This document shows positions 1-9,479 of a DNA stretch of 64,000 bases, one piece after another (the first letter of the stretch is position 1; each line of letters starts with the position of its first letter). Position numbers and translations under genes: made by a program. Source of the DNA: CAWFKW01 sp963816535 (GTDB lineage Bacteria > Bacteroidota > Ignavibacteria > Tepidaquicellales > OLB5); contig CAWFKW010000003.1 of the NCBI GenBank assembly GCA_963816535.1, positions 1,674,001 to 1,738,000 on the forward strand, given 5' to 3'. The notes under the pieces were generated by a model that was not told where the DNA came from, did no database searches, and saw nothing but the letters and a program-made list of their open reading frames with translations.

Positions 1-572
1 AGGATAAACCCGGTTTTGAAATTCTCGAAATCAAATTCATGTTTTTCGTAAAACTGGCCGAGCAGGTTACCGGGTCGTTCGATAGGACCTGCAATTAACT
101 GGGGAAAGAACATTACGTAAAGCGAAAAAATACCGAAGTTTTTTTCGGGTTTAAAATTTCCCCTGTATACTTCAATTTGATAACTGATTACCTGGAAAGT
201 ATGGAATGACAGCCCTACGGGAAGCATTATTCTCAGAAACCCCGAAGAACCAGGGCCCGAAGCGACAAGGTTAAAATATGCCGAAAAGAAATTAAAGTAT
301 TTAAAAAAAGCAAGGAACCCAGCTACAAGGATTATTCCTGCGATAAGAATATGACGCCTGTGCGCAACTGCAGTTTTCTGAATCAAAATGCCTGAGAAAT
401 ACGCAATTATGATAGTTACGCCAATAATTAATATATAAACCGGATTAAAACTCATGTAAAAATAGCAGCTTGCAATGAGCAGCAAGGGAGCTCTGTACCG
501 ATGTGAAACGCTGAAATACAAAAGCGTTACTATGGCAAAAAAAACCAAGAACGTAAGAGAATTAAATAGCAT
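1..572 (-). CDS. MBOAT family O-acyltransferase (AlgI-like), truncated by window edge
   Basis: The reading frame starts at an ATG at 570-572 and runs leftward off the window, so only about 190 N-terminal residues are visible. The N-terminus (MLFNSLTFLVFF) opens a very hydrophobic protein with repeated membrane spans. It contains the family-typical stretches FFKYFNFF, LPVGLSFHTFQ and FFPQLIAGPIERP, as in AlgI/DltB-like membrane-bound O-acyltransferases that move acetyl groups onto exported polysaccharides. The catalytic His region lies beyond the window. The next minus-strand genes upstream build a surface polysaccharide, so a role in glycan O-acetylation is plausible but inferred. Confidence 0.85.
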   Translation of the reverse strand, partial: MLFNSLTFLVFFAIVTLLYFSVSHRYRAPLLLIASCYFYMSFNPVYILIIGVTIIIAYFSGILIQKTAVAHRRHILIAGIILVAGFLAFFKYFNFFSAYFNLVASGPGSSGFLRIMLPVGLSFHTFQVISYQIEVYRGNFKPEKNFGIFSLYVMFFPQLIAGPIERPGNLLGQFYEKHEFDFENFKTGFI

Positions 573-951
573 TCAATAAGCAATCATTAACAATTCGGAA
601 TTTACATCCTCGCTTTTAGCCATAACGGCACAATATATATTCAAATATTCAATTATAAAATAACAAAGACTAAACAAATGCTCGTATCGGATTACAACCG
701 TTCATGACTTTCAGCGGGGATTTCATGCCGGATCCGGAGTTTCAAGGACTCGGGATGGGTAGAGGTATCAATTAGGATTTTATTCTTCAATTGTTATTTT
801 TTCGTCCTCAACATTACGGACAAAAACTTACTTTTTTAACATCATGGGCCGAACTGAAAGAAGGACTTCATTTTTACCGACTGATATTGTTTTCCTTTTT
901 AAGTGAAATTCTTTTTTCGGCCCGCCCCTGTGATTCGCACAGCATTTATCT
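573..951. other. 379-nt intergenic region without a supported gene
   Basis: I see no convincing ORF or RNA here. It holds a 10-nt palindrome CCGGATCCGG at about 728-737 and AT-rich sequence upstream of the AlgI-like gene (AATATTTG on the minus strand is one mismatch from the TAnnTTTG -7 box). Neither is strong enough to call a promoter. Confidence 0.5.
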
Positions 952-1599
952 TTAATGCACAATTTTGAAATTAAAGTTGGGTGATTTATTAACGCCCATC
1001 ATCCTAATCCAGATGGGAAGAAGCATTTCCGTGCACCGCGCTCCGCTGATGTCGCCCAGATCAATCACAGAATTCCATCCGAAAGAGTCTTTAAGAATTT
1101 TTGAAACTTCCGCTTTCGCCCCTATGTCGTTGCCGCACATGAACATATCATGTTCGCCTGGGACAAGTGACGGGTTCACCATAACAGCGCAATTTGTTGT
1201 ATTGAGCGTTTTGACCACCTTTGCTTCAGGGAATGCGCGCTGAATCTGCTCGCCCAGAGAATCGGTATTGCAGACCGAGAGCAGCGGCGGCATACCACGT
1301 GAAAAATCAAGCGGATTTGCAACATCAACAAGTATCTTACCGTTAAGGTTAGCGGCTAATGCGAGACCCAGCGCCTCCAATGAAGCCATACCCGATGTGC
1401 AGTTGAAAACTATTTCGCCAAATGCGGCGGCGTCTGCAAACGTTCCGTTGGATGCGTTTACGCCCGCTGATTTTACCCATTCGGCTGCTTTTGAATTCGC
1501 GGCTGAGCGCGAACCCATTTTGACCTCGTTGCCGAGTTGCGTGAGTTTTGTCCCGATGGTTGAACCGACCATGCCGGTCCCAAGTATTCCTGCTTTCAT
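952..1599 (-). CDS. NAD(P)-binding oxidoreductase, F420-dependent NADP reductase-like
   Basis: This 215-residue protein begins with a Rossmann dinucleotide motif, GILGTGMVGSTIG (residues 4-16), and a following NADP-type patch GSRS (about 29-32). The order of motifs matches the small NADPH:F420 oxidoreductase-like family (YjgF-unrelated, COG2085 type). These proteins often use NADPH with flavin or unknown acceptors in bacteria that lack F420. The substrate cannot be read from sequence. It stands alone, with over 200 nt on either side. Confidence 0.75.
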   Translation of the reverse strand: MKAGILGTGMVGSTIGTKLTQLGNEVKMGSRSAANSKAAEWVKSAGVNASNGTFADAAAFGEIVFNCTSGMASLEALGLALAANLNGKILVDVANPLDFSRGMPPLLSVCNTDSLGEQIQRAFPEAKVVKTLNTTNCAVMVNPSLVPGEHDMFMCGNDIGAKAEVSKILKDSFGWNSVIDLGDISGARCTEMLLPIWIRMMGVNKSPNFNFKIVH

Positions 1600-1821
1600 T
1601 TGAAATTAATTTTTGAATTCAATAAAAAATGATCATAACCTGTATTTTCCAATGGGAACAGCAAGCCTGAAAGTGGCTTCAATTTTAAAATAATTAATTT
1701 CATATTCTATGTTAATAGACAGCCCAAAATCTTTCATAAACGCGAAGGGACGTAATCAGCTCTGCGTTTACATGGATTTTAGATGAACAAAACGAAAGAT
1801 TTGAAAAGAAATTGAGTGATT

Positions 1822-2424
1822 CTAATATTTTATGTCGTTCCTGGAGCAAAAATCAAGCACCTGGAACAGCAGTTTCTTGTTAAGATTGCATGTTGAGGAA
1901 AGGCCGGAGACATAAGTTTGAAATTCATATTTGCTGTCAAGGCTGGGCAGAACATAAACAGAGCTGCCGGTAAATATCCCGGCATTGGCCTGCGAAGTAT
2001 TTATTATGTAAAGGGAATCTTTGGTGAAAACAAAATCTGTTTTGTCGTAAACGCTCATATCGTATTTTGTTTTAACGATAGCGGTGATCCTGTCCGAACT
2101 GATCGAATACTTAAAGAGAGTTTCGCCTGTACATGGGAAAGTTATAAGTCCCTTATCAATGCCCCGGTCTTTAGCATATTTACTTGTATCAGGCAAAGTC
2201 GAGTTCGTTTCAACAACGTAAACATCATGTGAAAAATTAGTGTCGTAAGTTATAGTAATAGTAATGCCGGAAAGATCGCTTTGGATCTGCGCGACTTTTG
2301 GATTTTTTATTTCATTGAAGCCGGCCTCAGTCTTGTTAACAGATCCCCCGCAGCCGTAAAATGATGCTGCTGCCGCGAGCATTAAAACCGGGAAAAGTAT
2401 GATTATTAACCTATTTGAATGCAT
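1822..2424 (-). CDS. hypothetical lipoprotein
   Basis: I do not recognise this protein. The open frame extends further upstream, but the ATG at 2424 gives a clean lipoprotein signal peptide: charged MHSNR, a hydrophobic run, then ASFYGC with the acceptor Cys near residue 25. I therefore prefer that start (200 residues). The mature part is polar with predicted beta strands and no known catalytic motif. Likely an outer- or inner-membrane anchored periplasmic protein. Confidence 0.6.
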   Translation of the reverse strand: MHSNRLIIILFPVLMLAAAASFYGCGGSVNKTEAGFNEIKNPKVAQIQSDLSGITITITYDTNFSHDVYVVETNSTLPDTSKYAKDRGIDKGLITFPCTGETLFKYSISSDRITAIVKTKYDMSVYDKTDFVFTKDSLYIINTSQANAGIFTGSSVYVLPSLDSKYEFQTYVSGLSSTCNLNKKLLFQVLDFCSRNDIKY

Positions 2425-2614
2425 AAATGGTTGTATGATATGCAAATTGAATCGCAATATAACAAAGAAAGATCTGCGAAAGCATGAAGACCAGTTAGTA
2501 TTGATAGAGTAATTTTTGTAGCCATAAGCTCTATATATAATAGTATTTATCGGTAAAAACAATAAAGGATTTCGTTAGACAAATCTCTAGTAGAAACAGG
2601 AATAGTTAAACTTC

Positions 2615-3027
2615 TTAAAAACTTGCATTTATTAATTGGTCTGTCCTTAAGACCGAGCTTTGGTTGAAATATCTTTTGTATTTTGCCCTTACTGTATCAA
2701 TTTGCGCCGAAAGGCTGTCATTCATCTTAATTATAAATATTGCAAGCCTTGATTCTTCTCTGACAATTCCTGATTTATCCACGGGCCACTCACCTCTTGT
2801 TTCGATTACAGTAAACCGCTGGGAATCGCCTTAGATAACACTGAATCCGAAAAGCTGCTCCATTCATCTATTGATACGTTCGATCCGCCGGCTTTTGAAA
2901 AGACAAAATATAATTCAGTCTTTACAAATTGATTTGAATTATTAAGATGGTAAATGAACGAACATAAGATGAAGGACGCGAAAAGGAAAAGTATCAGAAA
3001 CAGAGATTTGACCTTAACCGAATTCAT
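2615..3027 (-). pseudogene. DUF3574-like protein, interrupted by a one-base frameshift
   Basis: The first part (73 residues from the ATG at 3027) has a hydrophobic N-terminal segment, then KTELYFVFSKAGG and a WSSF element, and stops after AIPSGLL. The next frame continues at once with FTVIETRGEWPV, then GIVREESRLAIFIIK and RAKYKRYFNQSSVLR, ending at 2615. Together they reproduce the DUF3574 order (RTEL..F, W..F....., GLTV....GQW, REsk...., Y...F.QeSVLR). The break lies in the TTT run at about 2813-2815, where one extra base would restore a single frame of about 137 residues. It is either a real pseudogene or an assembly error. Confidence 0.7.
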
Positions 3028-3038
3028 AATTCCTGCAA

Positions 3039-4622
3039 TTATTTATAAATATATATGTTCCATTTTTCGGTCTCGCCCGCTTTTTGAATATCAATATTTG
3101 CGCCGGATCTGTTTGAAATCATTTCGCCGAATATTTCACTCATTGAAGTTCCGGATTTCTTAACCATAATTATTCCCGTTTTATTGGCTGACATAAATAA
3201 GCTTATCGCTTTGGCGAGTTCGGTTTTGTCTTTTGGTTCATTGTAACCATAAATGAACAGTTTTGGATCGTCGGCAGGAATGCCGGGCAACTTAGTCCGG
3301 TAGGGGATATAAAATACGCTTGAAGCAGAGTTCTCATTATCAAATATTAAATCGGGATACTGGCTGATATTTTTGTCAATGAAATCAATCATCTTCCACG
3401 CATCTTTTGGATCCTCCGAAGTCGCGAGAAATTCTATTACTTTTGGGAACAGTTTGTTATACTTATCCGGAACAAAATCTTTTACGTAAGAAAGAGGAAT
3501 TGATGAAAGAACGACCGCGGAAACGAAGGAAATACGTATCGAGGCCGTTTTAAATTTTTCCGCGGCTTTTCCAAGTCCTATCGCTGCGAAAACGGAACCA
3601 AATATGAAGATAGGGTAAATGAAATTCGTAGTATTGTACACGGGCGATTTAGCGCCTGCAATCCCGTTTATTACAGCGGGGATCAAAATAGGGATAAAAA
3701 GAACTATTGATATTATTTTTGGATACTCCCTGTATGAATATATAACCCCCTTTACAAAATACCAAAAGACAAATAAAGTTAATCCCAGTACAAGGAAATA
3801 GTAAGGGAGGAAAAATCCTTTCAGCCTCAAAGCAAGATGCAAACCATGGATATTTCCGGGATCTGTATATTGATCAGCTCCGCTTAGAGTCATAAACGGC
3901 ACGCCGTACACCCAATAGCTGATTATTATCCAAATTACCTGGAACAGCAGAGCTAGGATAATAAAATGATAGACGCCCTTTTTTCTTATCAAAGCGGCAA
4001 GGAAAGATAGAGCAATCATTACAAATAACGCCTCAGGCCTTGAAGCCAGCCCCAGGAAGGCAAACACGCCGGATAAAACAAAATACTTTTTAGATTCCGG
4101 CTGCCCCATCGCCTTAATAAAAAAGTATATCATTATGCAAGCGAAATTTATGTAGAGCTGCTGCGAAGAAGGCTGGAAATTCAGCCTGAAAATAGCCGGG
4201 TTCAGGACGCATATTGAAAATGCAATCATAGCAGTTTTGAAGTCCGATAAAATCAGCGTGATTTTAAATACATAGTAAGCCCCGATTGTCATCAGCAATA
4301 TCATTACATAAGCTGAGGTATAATAAAATTCCTTTGTTATCATAAATATCGGGCCCATAATATAGAACCAAAGAGGGTGCGCATTTTGAGGGATAACAAA
4401 CGAAGGATGCTGTGCCCACCACAAGGCATTCCAGACCCGTTCAGCCGGGTCGCCGATATCATGCATACTGTAGGGTATAAGAAATATCCTGATAACAACG
4501 GACAAGATTATAAATATCCATAATGCCGTCTTCTGCTTAGCGTTAAGCGTTTCAGGCATAAGCGTGACTCCGCCGGAATCAAAGAGTCCTGCGAAATATG
4601 ATTTTTCTTTATTCTTATGCAT
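3039..4622 (-). CDS. GT-C/GT39-type membrane glycosyltransferase or mannosyltransferase-like protein
   Basis: A 527-residue polytopic protein with many hydrophobic segments across residues 30-400 and a soluble C-terminal tail (about 400-527). The early luminal loop has HDIGDPAERVW (about 55-65), in the place where GT-C enzymes carry their acidic catalytic motif. Such enzymes take sugar from a polyprenyl-phosphate carrier at the outer face of the inner membrane. It is the last gene of the glycan locus in transcription order. The start is uncertain: ATG at 4622, or an internal ATG at 4559 (MPETLN) just before the first span. Confidence 0.65.
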   Translation of the reverse strand: MHKNKEKSYFAGLFDSGGVTLMPETLNAKQKTALWIFIILSVVIRIFLIPYSMHDIGDPAERVWNALWWAQHPSFVIPQNAHPLWFYIMGPIFMITKEFYYTSAYVMILLMTIGAYYVFKITLILSDFKTAMIAFSICVLNPAIFRLNFQPSSQQLYINFACIMIYFFIKAMGQPESKKYFVLSGVFAFLGLASRPEALFVMIALSFLAALIRKKGVYHFIILALLFQVIWIIISYWVYGVPFMTLSGADQYTDPGNIHGLHLALRLKGFFLPYYFLVLGLTLFVFWYFVKGVIYSYREYPKIISIVLFIPILIPAVINGIAGAKSPVYNTTNFIYPIFIFGSVFAAIGLGKAAEKFKTASIRISFVSAVVLSSIPLSYVKDFVPDKYNKLFPKVIEFLATSEDPKDAWKMIDFIDKNISQYPDLIFDNENSASSVFYIPYRTKLPGIPADDPKLFIYGYNEPKDKTELAKAISLFMSANKTGIIMVKKSGTSMSEIFGEMISNRSGANIDIQKAGETEKWNIYIYK

Positions 4623-4639
4623 ATGTTGCTACCATAAAT

Positions 4640-5602
4640 TTATTTCTTTATGAAACCCAATGCCGGCTTGCCCTGTTTATTCATAACGCCGTCAAGCATT
4701 CCCTTTAGGTAATACAATCCCAGCTTGAAATCGCAGACTTTTATAAACCACCTTAAGCGCCAGGGAAATTTAAAGACATCAATAAACAGCATTTCGAAAA
4801 AATGCAGGTACATTTTATATTTATGATAATACAGAAATTTATTCCTTTCGCTAAGGTAATACTCCCTGTACCAGCCTGACTTATTATCGCGCACCCATTT
4901 GTGATTGTGCCAAATTTTTGCTCTTATGGTTGCGCATGACTTATATCCGAGCTGTTTTACCCTGTAAGCGAAATCGATTTCGTTATTATACATAAAATAC
5001 CTGTCGTCAAAAAGGGTCCCGAGATTTTCGATTACTTCCTTCTTGACGAAGAGCGCCCCGCCGATGGGATAATCGCATTCAAGCGTATCAGGCAGCCGGG
5101 TTTCCTCGAATATCTTTCCCGTAGCTTCAATTTTTGTCTTCTGTGTTTTAAAATTCACATGGGCTCCGTATATCTGGATCTTATTAGCGGTTTTATCTTT
5201 TGTCCAGTAAAAAAACACAGGGCCGGTTACCCCGATCTTTGAATCAGACTCGCTGAGTTTTACAAGCTCTTCCAGGCAATGGGAATCAAGCTCTGTATCG
5301 TTGTTTAAAATGAAGACATAATCAAATCTGTCTTTAACGGCCGCGGCGGCTCCTATCGAATTGCCTTTTGCGTCGCCTGCGTTTTCATTTAGAAGAATGT
5401 ACCTGATATCGAAAGAAAATTCGCCGTTAAGTTCTTTGGAACGTTCTGCCGAGCCGTCTGTTGAATTGTTATCGACAAAGTATATGGAAAAATTTTTATA
5501 CGACTGAATTGCGAGAGAACGGTAAAGCATTTCAAGGTTGTGCCTTTCGTTTGTTACTACAAGTATGACCGCTATCTTTTTATCTTGTTCCAAGATATTC
5601 AC
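4640..5602 (-). CDS. family 2 glycosyltransferase (rhamnosyltransferase-like)
   Basis: GT-A fold transferase of 320 residues. The N-terminus has the nucleotide-binding pattern VILVVTNERHNLE (about 13-25) and DNNSTDGS. The metal-binding region reads NNDTELD, and an acidic patch NEIDFAYRVKQLGYKS (about 208-223) follows, as in WcaA/RfbN-like enzymes. It starts with GTG and overlaps the 3' end of the rmlD-like gene by 23 nt, indicating coupled translation. A role in adding a deoxyhexose such as rhamnose fits the neighbours but is inferred. Confidence 0.8.
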   Translation of the reverse strand: MNILEQDKKIAVILVVTNERHNLEMLYRSLAIQSYKNFSIYFVDNNSTDGSAERSKELNGEFSFDIRYILLNENAGDAKGNSIGAAAAVKDRFDYVFILNNDTELDSHCLEELVKLSESDSKIGVTGPVFFYWTKDKTANKIQIYGAHVNFKTQKTKIEATGKIFEETRLPDTLECDYPIGGALFVKKEVIENLGTLFDDRYFMYNNEIDFAYRVKQLGYKSCATIRAKIWHNHKWVRDNKSGWYREYYLSERNKFLYYHKYKMYLHFFEMLFIDVFKFPWRLRWFIKVCDFKLGLYYLKGMLDGVMNKQGKPALGFIKK

Positions 5603-6437
5603 TTAGCGCTTCATCCCAGCTCTTAAAAATATCAAGGCCCTTATTCTTAAGATTCGCATTTTCCAAAACTGAATATTTTGGCCTTGGGACTTTCATCGGG
5701 AATTCGTTTGGCCCCGCAACAAGAAGATTAGTTTTTGTTCCCGTTAACTCGAAGATCTTTTTCGCGAATTCGTACCACGAGCAGCTTCCTTCAGCTGTTG
5801 CATGGTACAGGCCGTATGAGCCGCTTTTGGCCAGATTCAACAGTTGTTTTGCTATTTCTTTTGCGCTTGTAGGCGCGAGAAATTCATCGTTCACGACTTT
5901 TATTTCCGGGCGTTCTTTTGCCAGCTTCAGCATCAGTTCGACAAAATTAAGCCCGCCTTTTGCCCTGCAAGGGTGGCGCCCATATACGCCTGAAGTTCTT
6001 ACAATATAGCGCTTCTCGCAAATTGAGTTTATAAAAAGCTCGCCGGAAACTTTCGTATTGGCGTAAACATTCAACGGTGAAACCATGTCTGATTCAATAT
6101 ATGGCGCGTTTTTTTTGCCGTCAAATACGTAGTCTGTACTTATATGCATTAGCACGGACCCCAGGTCGCTGCAAGCCAGGGCAAGGTTTCGGGCTCCCTC
6201 ACCGTTCACCGCAAATGAAAGCGGCGGGTCCTGTTCGCATTTTTCAACGTTATGCATGGCGGCCGTATTAACTATTAGATCGGGTTTGATGCTCCTGAAA
6301 TTGTTAGTCACAGAATCCCGATCCGAGACCTCAATATCATTGTGAGTAAGCCCCACAACTTCATTTCCGCCAGCGGAAAATTCTCTGTAAATCTCGCTAC
6401 CAAGCTGCCCGTTTGACCCGATTACCAGTACTTTCAT
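5580..6437 (-). CDS. rmlD: dTDP-4-dehydrorhamnose reductase-like NAD(P)-dependent reductase
   Basis: A 285-residue extended SDR close to the usual RmlD length. Visible motifs: GSNGQLGSEI near the N-terminus, HISTDYVFDG (about 98-107) and the catalytic Y125-x3-K129 in VYANTKVSGE. RmlD reduces dTDP-4-keto-L-rhamnose in the last step of dTDP-L-rhamnose synthesis. It overlaps the next upstream gene by one base, and rmlC lies one gene further upstream, so the same operon supplies two steps of the pathway. RmlA and RmlB are not in the window. Confidence 0.85.
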   Translation of the reverse strand: MKVLVIGSNGQLGSEIYREFSAGGNEVVGLTHNDIEVSDRDSVTNNFRSIKPDLIVNTAAMHNVEKCEQDPPLSFAVNGEGARNLALACSDLGSVLMHISTDYVFDGKKNAPYIESDMVSPLNVYANTKVSGELFINSICEKRYIVRTSGVYGRHPCRAKGGLNFVELMLKLAKERPEIKVVNDEFLAPTSAKEIAKQLLNLAKSGSYGLYHATAEGSCSWYEFAKKIFELTGTKTNLLVAGPNEFPMKVPRPKYSVLENANLKNKGLDIFKSWDEALSEYLGTR

Positions 6438-7390
6438 TACCCCAGCGTTTTAAATACCCTGATATTATAATAATTAGGATTTTCGAAATCTTTGAATTTT
6501 CCCATATTTTCGTAAAGTTCGTCTACGATAGTTTCAATATCGTTCACCGGTTTAAATCCCAATGTATCATTAGCTCTCTTTACACTAACCTTATAGTTTC
6601 TTTTATCCCGGATGTTTTTCGTATTTACCGATACGGTTTCATTAGTTATAGATTCAAGCCCTTTTTTAACATGGCCGGCAATTTCGCCAACAGTGTAATT
6701 ACCTGAAGCTACGTTAAATATCCCGCTCACTTCATGGTCTAACTCAATGGCGTTCGTATAAGCCTGAACGGCATCCTGTATCGCAAGTATGGGCCTCCAT
6801 ATTTCAGGGTTATTAACTGTAATTTGCTTTTCAGCGATTGAGGTTTTGAACATTGTGTTGACAACAAGATCAAGCCTCATTCGCGGACTGAACCCGCAGA
6901 CAGTACCCTGTCTGAGCGTTATCGCTGAAAACCCGTCGCCGGCAAGCTGCATTACAGCGCGCTCGCCCTGGAGCTTTGAAATGCCGTACGGATAATCTGA
7001 GACGGTAGGAGAATCTTCATCAAAAAGCTCGTTTACGGTATAACCATATACTGAGCACGAACCGGCGTAAATGAATTTTCTGACGCCGGACTTTTTTGCC
7101 ATGTATGCAAGGTAAGCCGGGGCGGCTGCATTCGAAATAAAATTCTTCGCCGGCGAAAATTCAGCCATCGGGTCGTTGGAAAGCCCCGCGAGAAAAATTA
7201 CAATTCCATATCCCTTCAGATCATTTTCTTCGACGTGAAATATATCTTTATGCACAATTCCGGTTTCTTGCGGAAGGTGATTGCCAAACCAAAAAAGATC
7301 AAGCACGTCTATTTCATATCCAAGACTAAGAAGTTTTGGCGTTAGAGCCGAACCTATATAGCCGGCTCCGCCTGCAATTAGAATTTTCAT
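6437..7390 (-). CDS. NAD-dependent epimerase/dehydratase family protein
   Basis: Extended SDR of 317 residues with GGAGYIGS (7-14), AGSCSVYG (109-116) and the Y135-x3-K139 pair in YGISK. The family covers UDP/GDP/dTDP-sugar epimerases and dehydratases. The sequence does not look like a canonical RmlB, and it sits directly between rmlC- and rmlD-like genes (3-nt gap on one side, 1-nt overlap on the other). That makes an NDP-deoxyhexose substrate likely, but the exact reaction is open. Confidence 0.8.
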   Translation of the reverse strand: MKILIAGGAGYIGSALTPKLLSLGYEIDVLDLFWFGNHLPQETGIVHKDIFHVEENDLKGYGIVIFLAGLSNDPMAEFSPAKNFISNAAAPAYLAYMAKKSGVRKFIYAGSCSVYGYTVNELFDEDSPTVSDYPYGISKLQGERAVMQLAGDGFSAITLRQGTVCGFSPRMRLDLVVNTMFKTSIAEKQITVNNPEIWRPILAIQDAVQAYTNAIELDHEVSGIFNVASGNYTVGEIAGHVKKGLESITNETVSVNTKNIRDKRNYKVSVKRANDTLGFKPVNDIETIVDELYENMGKFKDFENPNYYNIRVFKTLG

Positions 7391-7393
7391 ACT

Positions 7394-7960
7394 TTAGAAC
7401 TTAAAATTATCCGAATCAGGCTTTGAAAGCCATTGGCTGAGCGTCTGCGCATTGTTATCTTTGTCTGAAAGGATCGGTTCCTTAACTGGCCAATCGACGC
7501 CGACCTCAGGGTCATTCCATCTTATTCCTGATTCGGCCTTGTTGCTGTATACACCGGTTGTTAAATACTGCATTTCTGCAAATTCCGATAAAACACAAAA
7601 TCCCCTGGCAAATCCCGCAGGCGCCCATATCTCAAGTTTATTTTCGGCGGAGATTTCTATTCCGTACCATTTTCCAATATGCGGCGAGCCTTTACGGATA
7701 TCGACGGCAACAAGGAATGCTGAGCCAAATGTGACCCGCATCAGTTTTCCCATTGGGGGCTCCCATTGGAAATGAAGTCCTCGTAGCACATTCCGAGATG
7801 AGCGAGAGTGATTGCCCTGAACAAAATTATCGGGCAAGCCCAGCTCTTTGAATTGGTCGGCCCGGTAAAACTCCGTGAAGAATCCCCGGGGGTCTTCATA
7901 AACCTCAGGTTTTACAACTACTATTCCGTCTAAATGTTTTGAATGGATCGATATCTGCAT
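7394..7960 (-). CDS. rmlC: dTDP-4-dehydrorhamnose 3,5-epimerase family protein
   Basis: 188 residues, the usual RmlC length, cupin fold. Recognisable segments: DPRGFFTEFYR (23-33), RGLHFQ with the catalytic-base His63, APAGFARGF (113-121) and the Tyr-containing QYLTTGVYS (131-139), then IRWNDPEVGVDWP. RmlC epimerises C3 and C5 of dTDP-4-keto-6-deoxyglucose. It is transcribed with the epimerase and rmlD-like genes downstream. Confidence 0.88.
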   Translation of the reverse strand: MQISIHSKHLDGIVVVKPEVYEDPRGFFTEFYRADQFKELGLPDNFVQGNHSRSSRNVLRGLHFQWEPPMGKLMRVTFGSAFLVAVDIRKGSPHIGKWYGIEISAENKLEIWAPAGFARGFCVLSEFAEMQYLTTGVYSNKAESGIRWNDPEVGVDWPVKEPILSDKDNNAQTLSQWLSKPDSDNFKF

Positions 7961-8021
7961 AATTTACTGAACTTCTTTGTTAATTATCAAAGCAAAGCGG
8001 GTTTAATTTAACTTTTTAAAT

Positions 8022-9320
8022 CTAACTTATAAACACCTTTTTGTATGCTTTGCGGAACAGCTCAACATAATATTCCGAAGCTTCCTCTATTGTGTGATTT
8101 GCCATCACGAACTCTCTTCCTTTTTCCCCAAGCGATGCGGCAAGCGAGGGAGAAGCAATGAGCTTTTTGAGAGCGTTTACAAGTTCTGCCTTATTCAATC
8201 CTATCAGCAGTCCGTTGTTTTCTTTCACGAGTAAATTAGTGTCGCCTGTATCGCTGGCGATTATTGCATTGCCGCAAGCCATTGCTTCGATGACGCTTTG
8301 CGACGGATAATTGGTGCCCGTTTGGAGCGAAACGAAAACTCTCGTACCGGCAAATACTTCCGGCGGATTTTTGTGAAACCTGAAATTTACATTTCCTGTA
8401 AGGTTATTAGAACTGATAAAGCCGTTAATTTCTCTGACAAGGCTTCCTTCGCCAAGCATGTGGAATTTTGTTTCCGGGTATTCTTTTAAGACTTCAAGCG
8501 CCGCTTCCAGAAAAAGAATGGGATTTTTATCGGGCTCGAGCCTTGCCGAGAATGCAATTTCAAAATCGGATTTAGGGCCGGAGGCGCATTTGGAATAATC
8601 TGCAAACGAACATGCCGTTATTGAGATTCTCTCATCCGCAATTTTGACGTTTCGCTTTCTCACACCTTCAACAATAAAAGGACTCAGAAAATCCACGAGA
8701 TCGGAATTTTCAAGCGCATAGTTGAACGAATAATATTTTCTGTACCAAAGCCTGTTCATATCGCTATGAACGTCGGTGAACCAGCTGTCCATGTCAGAAA
8801 ATATAATCGAGACTTTTCTGGGGTTCCGGTTAAGATAAAAAACAAGTGGACTCACTCCGGAAAAGATGCCCATCATAACTTCAATGCCAAGCACCTTACG
8901 GTATTTCTCAATTGTATTGAAAAGCTGGCGCTGACGGATCTTGTTTTTTTGAAACCAATATATTTTCCTGGCAATTCCCGCTTTCCGGTCAACCTCAAGA
9001 GGGTCTGGTATTATGTCATAATAAACTCTGGGTTTGGAAACTGATCCGGCATTGGGGCCGTTAACGCCCTGTGAATCATTAATTTGCGGTTGGACATTCT
9101 TGAAATCTGCAATTCTAATGTCATTTTTTGGGAAATCAGGATAGATTCTGTCTATGTGGCTAAGAAGGTGGTTGTTGATGAAAAAGTAAAATCTCCCGGG
9201 ATATTTTGCATTAAGGAATTGAAAGAGGCCCGAAAATCTCTTTTCGGCCCCGCCAAAAGCGCCGTTATTGAACAGCACAAATGCGGTTTTTGGAATCGAG
9301 TTTGAATCTTCTGCTTTCAA
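8022..9320 (-). CDS. family 4 glycosyltransferase (GT-B fold)
   Basis: 432 residues with two Rossmann halves. The C-terminal half shows the GT4 signature: FSARLEPDKNP (about 270-280), then HMLGEG, and the E-x7-E type patch QSVIEAMACGNAIIASDTGD. The retaining enzymes of this family add a sugar from an NDP donor on the cytoplasmic face. It begins about 160 nt from the divergently transcribed lipoprotein gene, so its promoter should lie in 9321-9479. Confidence 0.85.
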   Translation of the reverse strand: MKAEDSNSIPKTAFVLFNNGAFGGAEKRFSGLFQFLNAKYPGRFYFFINNHLLSHIDRIYPDFPKNDIRIADFKNVQPQINDSQGVNGPNAGSVSKPRVYYDIIPDPLEVDRKAGIARKIYWFQKNKIRQRQLFNTIEKYRKVLGIEVMMGIFSGVSPLVFYLNRNPRKVSIIFSDMDSWFTDVHSDMNRLWYRKYYSFNYALENSDLVDFLSPFIVEGVRKRNVKIADERISITACSFADYSKCASGPKSDFEIAFSARLEPDKNPILFLEAALEVLKEYPETKFHMLGEGSLVREINGFISSNNLTGNVNFRFHKNPPEVFAGTRVFVSLQTGTNYPSQSVIEAMACGNAIIASDTGDTNLLVKENNGLLIGLNKAELVNALKKLIASPSLAASLGEKGREFVMANHTIEEASEYYVELFRKAYKKVFIS

Positions 9321-9479
9321 ATTGAATAAAAATAGCTTGAAAGTTAAAAATATGAAACTGCAAAATAGGCGCGGACCGTGTAGGAGAATATCACGATAAC
9401 ACGTTAAATTATAGACTTGCAGTTATTACTTAGTATTAATAGTTTTATAACGGGAATTACTACAATGAGGACTAACTTT

